Shown here piece by piece: positions 55,707 through 61,908 of a DNA stretch of 64,000 nt. Below the pieces are notes generated by a model, which did no database searches, was not told the origin of the DNA, and was given only the letters and a program-made list of their open reading frames with translations. The translations under genes were made by a program, and so were the position numbers. Position 1 is the first letter of the stretch. Each line of letters opens with the position of its first letter. Location of the stretch: assembly GCF_018882125.1 (NCBI RefSeq), contig NZ_JACVOZ010000002.1:372001-436000 (forward strand), read 5' to 3'. Source of the DNA: Polynucleobacter sp. AP-Melu-500A-A1 (lineage in GTDB: Bacteria; Pseudomonadota; Gammaproteobacteria; Burkholderiales; Burkholderiaceae).

Positions 55707-56069
55707 TTAATGAATGACCGCCTCATCAACTTCTGGCTTTCCGTCGGGATCTTTTTTTTGGGCCGATACTAAATATTCTTTAGTGTCTAAAGCTACTGTG
55801 AGATAGGCATCTATAGCATTCCGAAAGGCCTCTTGGCCATCTTCCTTGCCAAAGATATAGGTCAGGCTGTAAATCAGCTTATCGGCTTCTTCGCCATCTA
55901 CCGTCGCACTGTTCCCAGTATCGTTGTCCATGATTCTGAGCCCACGGCTAAATTCTGGTTTCTCTCCATCTACCCAACTCATATCGAGCCGATCTACATC
56001 AAAACGCAGACTGCGAAATAAGTTATTGATGGAAAACCGAGCTCCGCCTATGTATGTGTAATCCCGCAT
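55707..56069 (-). CDS. Hypothetical protein, 120 residues
   Basis: Unrecognised soluble acidic protein opening MRDYTYIGGARFSINNL. I start at 56069 because a strong GGGAGG site lies 5 bases before that ATG; the frame is open four codons further. There is no signal peptide, membrane segment or catalytic motif. It is followed directly by the membrane protein at 55246-55704, probably as one operon. Confidence 0.58.
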   Translation of the reverse strand: MRDYTYIGGARFSINNLFRSLRFDVDRLDMSWVDGEKPEFSRGLRIMDNDTGNSATVDGEEADKLIYSLTYIFGKEDGQEAFRNAIDAYLTVALDTKEYLVSAQKKDPDGKPEVDEAVIH

Positions 56070-56194
56070 AAGACCTCCCAAAGATGATTTATTTGCTTCT
56101 TTTTTTCAATTATCAAGATTGGGTGGTTCAAATAATGAGCTTGTGATGATTTGGTTTGCTTCTGTTGCTTTTTTCTGTTGCTTTTTCCGCCCAA

Positions 56195-56219
56195 GAAAAA
56201 ACCCACTTAAGAGTGGGTT
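56195..56219 (-). terminator. Terminator of the gene at 56258-56629
   Basis: On the minus strand AACCCACT-CTTA-AGTGGGTT is followed by TTTTT, 39 bases after the stop codon. Confidence 0.85.
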
Positions 56220-56257
56220 AGAGTCGTTTCTGATGTTTAACTATTGATCTTTCAGTC

Positions 56258-56629
56258 TTACTCAAAATGCCCTATTTTCTCAATGAGCTTTGCTAGCTGC
56301 ACCATCGAGTCAAAGGCATTGGATGATTGCGCATCGATATCTTCCCAGTTGTACTCTAGGGAAAAATGGGCTGATTCAATAATGAGTTCATAACTAGATA
56401 CTGGCTTATAGTTTGGGTTTTCTGGCAGCTCTTGCGTTACCGGGACTGTCACACTCTGAATAGCCTTCAATAATGATTCGATTTCTGCGGCAGTGAGCTC
56501 CCTTGAGTGCAATACATCATCCGTTCTTTTGACGGCAACTTTAGAGACCTCATCAATGGTCACCTCATACTGATTTAGCCCAAGCTCAACCCAGGCAGTG
56601 AGTTCAATAGCGATTGGATAGGTATTCAT
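56258..56629 (-). CDS. Hypothetical protein, 123 residues
   Basis: Unrecognised, acidic and soluble, with no signal peptide. The N-terminal part (YPIAIELTAWVELGLNQYEV) looks like two beta strands, the centre is helical (ELTAAEIESLLKAIQSV) and the C-terminal helix ends IEKIGHFE. It has its own terminator and so is probably a single-gene unit. There is no recognisable ribosome binding site better than GAA-rich sequence. Confidence 0.55.
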   Translation of the reverse strand: MNTYPIAIELTAWVELGLNQYEVTIDEVSKVAVKRTDDVLHSRELTAAEIESLLKAIQSVTVPVTQELPENPNYKPVSSYELIIESAHFSLEYNWEDIDAQSSNAFDSMVQLAKLIEKIGHFE

Positions 56630-56802
56630 TCTGAGGCTTTCATGTTTGGTCTTATAAATTAGTTTAATGCTGCTTTATGACGTACTTGTCATGAATCTTA
56701 CCCCCCTTTACTGCTTCTAGATTCGTAGTTTCGCCCTCAGATCTTATGCGGCACTGCACTATTAAAAAGACTCCCTAACATCGGCTCCCAGGCGTATATT
56801 GA

Positions 56803-56832
56803 TATCAGAAAAAATAATGAATATTTCTGATA
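56803..56832 (+). promoter_or_regulatory. Inverted repeat abutting a start codon
   Basis: TATCAGAAA (56803-56811) pairs with TTTCTGATA (56824-56832) around 12 bases, ending 3 bases before the ATG at 56836. It could be an operator or an RNA hairpin that masks the start region. No Shine-Dalgarno sequence is visible there. Confidence 0.45.
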
Positions 56833-56835
56833 CCC

Positions 56836-57195
56836 ATGGCTAATAGCGCACTTCATGCAATTGCAATCGATGAACTTCGCATCAGTAACCCAGCCTTTCA
56901 TCAGGAGTATTGCCTGCTGGTTGAAGGCATTAGTAATCTGATTTTTCGATTAGCCCAAATGCATGGAGAAAATATCTCCTACTCCAGCTTTACAGAATCT
57001 TATGACCGGGCTAGCAAAGAGCCAATCCTGCAGATTGTTTTAGGCAGTAATAAAAATGAATTCTATTCACATACTTATATTCCCAAGGATGGAGGATTCA
57101 TTGTAGGAAAGAATGGTGTGGGGCCAAGCAGTCACACTGCAGCAGAAGCACTCGCCCTCATTGAGACTGAAGTTCGTAACGCTGGCTGGCTATAG
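56836..57195 (+). CDS. Hypothetical protein, 119 residues
   Basis: Unrecognised soluble protein. It has an N-terminal helical half (FHQEYCLLVEGISNLIFRLA) and a C-terminal half with GGFIVGKNGVGPSSHTAAEA followed by a helix LALIETEVRNAGW. The ATG follows the arm of a 30-bp inverted repeat and lacks a clear ribosome binding site. A strong terminator follows 20 bases after the stop, supporting a real single-gene unit. Confidence 0.5.
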   Translation: MANSALHAIAIDELRISNPAFHQEYCLLVEGISNLIFRLAQMHGENISYSSFTESYDRASKEPILQIVLGSNKNEFYSHTYIPKDGGFIVGKNGVGPSSHTAAEALALIETEVRNAGWL

Positions 57196-57215
57196 TTGCT
57201 AATACTTTGGCCAAT

Positions 57216-57243
57216 AAAAAAGCCCCAATCAATGGGGCTTTTT
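57216..57243. terminator. Bidirectional terminator before the phasin gene end
   Basis: GCCCCA-ATCAA-TGGGGC (57222-57238), with A6 before and T5 after, between the convergent gene at 56836-57195 and the phasin gene. Confidence 0.9.
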
Positions 57244-57266
57244 CAGTAAGGCGTATTACTAATTCA

Positions 57267-57830
57267 TTAAGCAGCGATTTGCTTACGTGACTTAGTAGCT
57301 GGAGCTACTTGACCTTGGAAAGAGCTCATTGCAGCATCTACACTCTTCTCAAAGTTTACATAAGCGTCATTTGAAGTAGCGCGAACTTGTTCAAAGCTCT
57401 TCAAAGTAGCATCAAATGCAGTGTTAAATGCAGATACAAAAGCCTCTGAACCAGCAGGAGCTTGTGCAGTAGCTTCTTTAACAAATTTAATCAAATCAGC
57501 TTGTGAATCATCAATTGCTGAGTCGATCATGACGGTAACTTCTTTGCTGCTTTTACGCAAAACTTTAGTTACTTTATTTTGATAAACAATAACTTGAGCA
57601 GCAACTTCTTTAGCTGATTCAGCATCAAACATTTCTAAAGCAGCTTTTGGATCTTTTAACTGTGTCAATTTTGCAGACTTAGCTTGAGCAGCAGTAACTA
57701 CTTCTTTAGCTGCGTCATAGTTGATCTCAGCAATTTGCTCAGCGCTTTGTACAGCCAGTTGAGCGATAGCTTGTGCAGACTCAATAGTTTTAGCTTGAGT
57801 AGCGTTCATATTTAAAGTGTTTTGAAACAT
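57267..57830 (-). CDS. Phasin family protein
   Basis: Phasins coat polyhydroxyalkanoate granules and set their size. This 187-residue, almost wholly helical, alanine-rich protein has the family pattern (SAQAIAQLAVQSAEQIAEIN, FVSAFNTAFDATLKSFEQVR). I start at 57830 (MFQNTL) because AGGAG lies 7 bases upstream; the frame is open 15 codons further. No PHA synthase is in the window. A TGCA-rich imperfect palindrome upstream may be a PhaR site, and TATAAA on the minus strand near 57900 may be the -10 box. Confidence 0.88.
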   Translation of the reverse strand: MFQNTLNMNATQAKTIESAQAIAQLAVQSAEQIAEINYDAAKEVVTAAQAKSAKLTQLKDPKAALEMFDAESAKEVAAQVIVYQNKVTKVLRKSSKEVTVMIDSAIDDSQADLIKFVKEATAQAPAGSEAFVSAFNTAFDATLKSFEQVRATSNDAYVNFEKSVDAAMSSFQGQVAPATKSRKQIAA

Positions 57831-57868
57831 GGTCATTCTCCTGATAGGGTGTTTACTTAATAATTTAT

Positions 57869-57895
57869 GGTGCACTGCAATTACTGCATCGCACC
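57869..57895. promoter_or_regulatory. Imperfect palindrome in the phasin promoter region
   Basis: GGTGC...TGCA...TGCA...GCACC spans 27 bases between the likely promoter and the phasin start. PhaR-type repressors are known to bind TGC-rich sites at phasin promoters, so this is a candidate; the match to any published consensus was not tested. The wider stretch 57896-58033 shows nothing else. Confidence 0.4.
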
Positions 57896-58033
57896 ATTTT
57901 ATAGAGTATTTATAAAATTTGCATGCATTTTTTGAGTTTTTTCAAAAACCTGCAAATTTGACCCTTTTAAACAGGGGGTCTGATGTTAATGCCTCATTTT
58001 TAGACATTATTCCACCAAACTAGACCACCCTAC

Positions 58034-58165
58034 TTAGAAGCTAAAAAGTAACTTAATCGCCCCTTTAAAGCTCTGGTCGCGCTGAGTATTTTTGAGTACC
58101 GCGCAATAAGACAGCACCATGATGACTGCCAGTGAAATGCCGTTGAAGTTATTGAGTAAGTCCAT
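58034..58165 (-). CDS. Small membrane protein, 43 residues
   Basis: This short gene encodes MDLLNNFNGISLAVIMVLSY and ends IKLLFSF, with one hydrophobic helix (residues 10-24) and a basic tail. CTAGGAG lies 6-7 bases before the ATG, and a TATTCT -10-like box and a GCTCAT-GAA-ATGAGC repeat lie 45-75 bases upstream. No family is recognised. It fills the otherwise empty stretch between the phasin gene and umuC. Confidence 0.5.
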   Translation of the reverse strand: MDLLNNFNGISLAVIMVLSYCAVLKNTQRDQSFKGAIKLLFSF

Positions 58166-58292
58166 GTGTTTCTCCTAGATGTTGTCGTAAAGGTACTGCT
58201 ATGTTTTAAGAATAGGCAATTAAAAGCTCATGAAATGAGCTAGTAAAAAATCTGTTGGAATTAATGTCTTTTTCATCTCTTTATTTCGTTCT

Positions 58293-59609
58293 TTAGCGCG
58301 CTACCGGCAACTCATCCCACCGTGTGGTGTAGTTGGGGGACTTATTACCTGATCTCATTTGCCATGCTTGTTTAGTGCCAGATGCTGCCAAGCGAATGAC
58401 TGCATTACCAAACCGTGAATTAATCGCATCCATGGCTTGCATCAGATCGGCCGACTTCCCTTTACTTTCCATATCTTCAAATAAGGATTGCTGAACCGTC
58501 GGTTTATCTGCGATGAGATTGAGAATGACGCCAGCCTTCTTGTATCGAAAGCCGCTTTGATAAATTTGTTTAAGGCCCCTCAGTGCTGCATTTGTGAGCA
58601 TCACTGTGTTATCGCTCGGGTCTGCTAGCGCAATGGTGATGCTTTGATGATGCTGCGGCTCGTTTTGCTTAAAAGGATTGGTCTGAATAAATACGGTCAG
58701 TGCGCCCGTGACAGAATGTTGGCCACGCAGCTTTTCTGCGGCGCGTGCTGTATGAGTGGCAACGGACTGTGCAAGCTCTTCGTGCTTAGTGACCAACTTA
58801 CCAAAACTGCGTGAGGCAATAATTTGCTGCTTAGCTGGCGATACTTCCTCTAACTTTAAGCAAGATGTACCACGCAATTCATAGCAGAGCCTTTCCATAA
58901 CGACGCCAAATTGCTGACGCATTGCTTGCGGTGAAGCTTGTAAGAGATCAAAAACAGTATGGATCCCTAAAACCTTGAGTTTCTTGGCTAGTTGGCGCCC
59001 GATGCCCCAGACTTCGGCGGCTGCAGTCTCGCTCATCCATTGATATAGCTCAGCTTTAGGCATTGCCTCCACATCACACACACCAGCAAACTGCTGGTGC
59101 TTTTTAGCCAAGTGATTGGCGAACTTCGCCAAGGTTTTGCTAGCACCAATACCAACGCAAACTGGCAAACCCGTTGTATCTTTTACCTGCTGCTTAATCG
59201 TTTTTCCAAATGCAATCGTGTCAGGATGCTGCTTTAAGACAGTTTCAATTTGCAGAAAACTTTCGTCGATGCTGTACACCTCTAAATTTGGCGTAAATTT
59301 TCTGAGTACTTGTACTACGCGATTACTCATATCGCCATAAAGCGTGTAATTAGATGAATACGCTTGAATACCATGCTTCTTGGCAAGATCTTGCATCTGA
59401 AACCAAGGCGTTCCCATCTTCACGCCCAATGCTTTCACTTCAGCGCTACGCGCTACAGCACAACCATCGTTATTCGAGAGCACGACCATCGGCACCTCTT
59501 CTAGCTTGGGTGCAAAGACACGCTCGCAGGAAACATAGAAGTTGTTTACATCGACCAGTGCAAACAGGGGATTGGCCAAGTGGGCTGGAGTCTTCATCTC
59601 AGTACTCAT
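58293..59609 (-). CDS. umuC: DNA polymerase V catalytic subunit UmuC
   Basis: This is a Y-family translesion polymerase. The palm motifs are [16 protein letters not shown] at the N-terminus (first metal aspartate) and [10 protein letters not shown] near residue 108 (DE pair). The thumb helix-hairpin-helix and little-finger domains follow, ending in a UmuC-specific C-terminal region with RWDELP. Length 438 is slightly above the E. coli protein. It follows umuD by one base and is controlled by the LexA box upstream of umuD. Confidence 0.95.
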   Translation of the reverse strand: MSTEMKTPAHLANPLFALVDVNNFYVSCERVFAPKLEEVPMVVLSNNDGCAVARSAEVKALGVKMGTPWFQMQDLAKKHGIQAYSSNYTLYGDMSNRVVQVLRKFTPNLEVYSIDESFLQIETVLKQHPDTIAFGKTIKQQVKDTTGLPVCVGIGASKTLAKFANHLAKKHQQFAGVCDVEAMPKAELYQWMSETAAAEVWGIGRQLAKKLKVLGIHTVFDLLQASPQAMRQQFGVVMERLCYELRGTSCLKLEEVSPAKQQIIASRSFGKLVTKHEELAQSVATHTARAAEKLRGQHSVTGALTVFIQTNPFKQNEPQHHQSITIALADPSDNTVMLTNAALRGLKQIYQSGFRYKKAGVILNLIADKPTVQQSLFEDMESKGKSADLMQAMDAINSRFGNAVIRLAASGTKQAWQMRSGNKSPNYTTRWDELPVAR

Positions 59610-59610
59610 C

Positions 59611-60096
59611 TTATTTACTACCTCTGCCGCTGTAATGGCTGTACTTGCGTACTACTCCCACTACAACACCCCAAATTTGTAACTCACTGCCTTCGTTAAA
59701 GGTGATCGGTTGATAGCCTGGGTTTTCTGGTTGAAGTTCAATACGGCCGCGTAATTGATACAGGCGCTTGATGGTGTATTCGCTATCAACTACTGCGACC
59801 ACGATATCTTTATGTTTTGGCTTTAAGGCTTTATCAACCACTACCTTATCGCCATCACAAATGCCCGCACCCATCATCGAATCACCTTTGACGGTAAACA
59901 TGAAAGTGGCTGGCTTGTTCTGCACTAGGTAATGATTAAGATCTAGGCCCTCTTCAGCGTAATCTGCCGCTGGACTGGGGAATCCAGCTGAAATCCGATG
60001 GCTTAAGAGTCTTGTCTCATAGGCGGCCAAATGGGCCATCAAGGCTTGTGGGGCCTGGCTAAGGGTTACTTTTGTGGGGTTCATTTGCTGCGTCAT
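59611..60096 (-). CDS. umuD: UmuD, SOS mutagenesis protein
   Basis: A LexA-like self-cleaving protein of 161 residues. The cleavage site is the AG in [14 protein letters not shown], and the Ser-Lys dyad is in [10 protein letters not shown] and EYTIKRL. RecA-stimulated cleavage gives UmuD', which with UmuC forms polymerase V. The ATG lies 11 bases after a consensus LexA box; a second ATG five codons later is possible. The N-terminal 25 residues are longer than in E. coli. Confidence 0.95.
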   Translation of the reverse strand: MTQQMNPTKVTLSQAPQALMAHLAAYETRLLSHRISAGFPSPAADYAEEGLDLNHYLVQNKPATFMFTVKGDSMMGAGICDGDKVVVDKALKPKHKDIVVAVVDSEYTIKRLYQLRGRIELQPENPGYQPITFNEGSELQIWGVVVGVVRKYSHYSGRGSK

Positions 60097-60107
60097 AGTG
60101 ACTAATA

Positions 60108-60127
60108 TACTGTATGTTTATACAGTA
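60108..60127. promoter_or_regulatory. LexA (SOS) box of umuDC
   Basis: TACTGTATGTTTATACAGTA is a 20-base site with CTG-N10-CAG, matching the E. coli-type consensus TACTGTATATATATACAGTA at nearly all positions. It lies just upstream of umuD. Confidence 0.92.
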
Positions 60128-60195
60128 TACGTAAAAACCGCAAAAATGAGGTGATTTTTGTTGCTTTTGAGCTCTCTGCTCAATTTTTAGGCAAG

Positions 60196-60215
60196 AAAAA
60201 ACCACCCGAAGGTGG
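60196..60215 (-). terminator. Minus-strand terminator
   Basis: On the minus strand CCACC-TTCG-GGTGG is followed by T6, with a further outer repeat TTTTAGGC/GCCTAAAA (60185-60222). It can stop transcripts from the DUF1993 gene before umuD. It overlaps the leader of the small plus-strand ORF at 60231. Confidence 0.8.
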
Positions 60216-60230
60216 CCTAAAAGGACTGCA

Positions 60231-60344
60231 ATGAACTCTAACAAAAAGCAAAAGCCAGAATGGCCGGATCGTCTACAAAGGCATTGGACAAATACATGCT
60301 GGCTCGATAAAGCCAAGGGGTTGCTGTCTCAAATATCTCAGTAA
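60231..60344 (+). CDS. Small basic protein, 37 residues
   Basis: The frame encodes MNSNKKQKPEWPDRLQRHWT and ends SQISQ. AAGGA lies 6 bases before the ATG, and the peptide is basic with three tryptophans. It runs against all its neighbours. No family is recognised and the codon sample is too small to judge. It may be a real leaderless-region microprotein or a chance frame. Confidence 0.4.
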   Translation: MNSNKKQKPEWPDRLQRHWTNTCWLDKAKGLLSQISQ

Positions 60345-60389
60345 GGTAATTCATAGTGCTAGTGTAACCGCCTTAGTTGGCTACCTTAT

Positions 60390-60893
60390 TTAGCCACCCA
60401 AGTAATCCGTCTTGCCAATCTGCAAACCATTGTGACGCAGGATGTTGTAAGCAGTGGTGACATGGAAATAGAAGTTAGGCACGATCCAGGTAAAGAGATA
60501 CTGTTCACCGACGAACTCAAAACTCCACTCTTTAATCGAGAATTTGATTTCTTTAGCTTCAGTCCCGTCTACCTGCTCTGGCTTAATACTATCGATAAAG
60601 GCAATGGTCTGAGCAATGCGCTCTTGTAACTGGGCAAAGGTAGTTTCAGTATCAGCATGCTTAGGCGCCTCTACTCCAGATAATCTAGACATGCCCATCT
60701 TGACTTGGTCACAAGCGATTTGCACTTGCTTGGCCAAAGGGAACATATCCGGGGCTAGGCGAGATTCCACCAACACCTTTTCATCAATCTTCTTATCCGC
60801 AGCAAACTCTGCACCCTTTTTCAGAATGCTAGAGAGATTGTTCAACATCTTTTTAAATTGCGGAACAGATGCTTGATGCATTGAAATTGCCAT
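60390..60893 (-). CDS. DUF1993 family protein
   Basis: A 167-residue soluble helical protein of the DUF1993 family: VPQFKKMLNNLSSILKKGAE at the N-terminus, LAPDMFPLAKQVQIACDQVK in the middle and FYFHVTTAYNILRHNG near the end, including the paired histidines of a DinB-like four-helix fold. Function is unknown. Monocistronic with its own terminator downstream. Confidence 0.88.
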   Translation of the reverse strand: MAISMHQASVPQFKKMLNNLSSILKKGAEFAADKKIDEKVLVESRLAPDMFPLAKQVQIACDQVKMGMSRLSGVEAPKHADTETTFAQLQERIAQTIAFIDSIKPEQVDGTEAKEIKFSIKEWSFEFVGEQYLFTWIVPNFYFHVTTAYNILRHNGLQIGKTDYLGG

Positions 60894-60940
60894 AAATACT
60901 TTCTTAAAGAGCGCTACTTAAAAACAATGAGAACAATGTT

Positions 60941-61786
60941 TTACACATCATCCATAAAATCACCGCCGCCGCTATCATCCCAGCTGCTTGCGCTACCGCC
61001 ATCATCCCAAGAGCTGGCATCACGCACGCCAAAATTAGGATCATCCATTGCGGGACCGCCCACTTGATTCATATTGGGGTTGTTACCAAAGTTACCAGGA
61101 TTATTAGGATTGCCTTCATGACCACCCATGAGGTGACTAGCTAAGGCTTGACCGGCATACATACCAGCACCTAAAGCAGCGCCCGTTGCCAGGCTGCCCA
61201 TCAAACCACTGCCAGCACCACCAGGCGCGCCTGGATAACCAGGGCCGCCAGGACCACCGGGAGCACCAGGATAAGGAGCGGGTCCACCAGGAGTGCCAGG
61301 ATAACCAGCAGCTGGTGCGTTGTAGACCTGAACCGCATCGCGCTTGCGACGCTTTAAAACAATGATGGTGCCAATGACCAAAATGGCAATCAAACCCCAA
61401 AACAAGGGATTACTAAAAATAGAGGATGCGCCTGCTACAGGAGCGCCTGCAGAACTCGCTAATTGCGTTTGTAATTTCTGCACGGATTCTGCTTGTGCAA
61501 AAGGTAAGCCTGGCGCTAAGTTTTCTGCTTGCAGAAAATGGCTACGCGCTGCTTCTACCTTTCCTTCTTTCAGGTAAAGCTCAGCTGCAACATAGTGTGC
61601 TTTAGCGCTATTCGGATGGAGTTGCAGAACCTCCTTCATCATGGCATCTGCTTTAGCCAACTGCCCAGCTTGGACTGCCTGATACACCTCAGGCAAAGTC
61701 GGCTCAGCAAAAACAGCATTACTTGTCAGCAATGTCATTGCTGCAAATAGACTGAGGAAGAAATTCAATACATTACGCATTTTCAT
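60941..61786 (-). CDS. TPR-domain membrane protein with Pro/Gly-rich tail
   Basis: An exported or membrane-anchored protein of 281 residues: signal peptide (cleaved after NAVFA), two to three TPR-like repeats (residues 28-100), a membrane helix (PLFWGLIAILVIGTIIVL), then a cytosolic tail with PGGPAPYPGAPGG-type repeats, a hydrophobic glycine/alanine patch and a repeated ASSWDD motif at the acidic end. A strong AAGGAG lies 5 bases before the ATG. It is likely a scaffold; no defined function is known. Confidence 0.7.
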   Translation of the reverse strand: MKMRNVLNFFLSLFAAMTLLTSNAVFAEPTLPEVYQAVQAGQLAKADAMMKEVLQLHPNSAKAHYVAAELYLKEGKVEAARSHFLQAENLAPGLPFAQAESVQKLQTQLASSAGAPVAGASSIFSNPLFWGLIAILVIGTIIVLKRRKRDAVQVYNAPAAGYPGTPGGPAPYPGAPGGPGGPGYPGAPGGAGSGLMGSLATGAALGAGMYAGQALASHLMGGHEGNPNNPGNFGNNPNMNQVGGPAMDDPNFGVRDASSWDDGGSASSWDDSGGGDFMDDV

Positions 61787-61908
61787 AAGGACTCCTTGAT
61801 GGCTTCTTCATTTACGGATAAACGATCAAATGCATTATCCCTACTTTAGGGATTTTTGTTACCTAGACAATATATGCGGTCTAAGTAGGGGAATTCAAGG
61901 GGGCTTGC

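Noticed and set aside
56150-56190. Tandem TTCTGTTGCTTTT repeat
   Set aside because: Only two short T-rich units; more likely replication slippage than a functional element.
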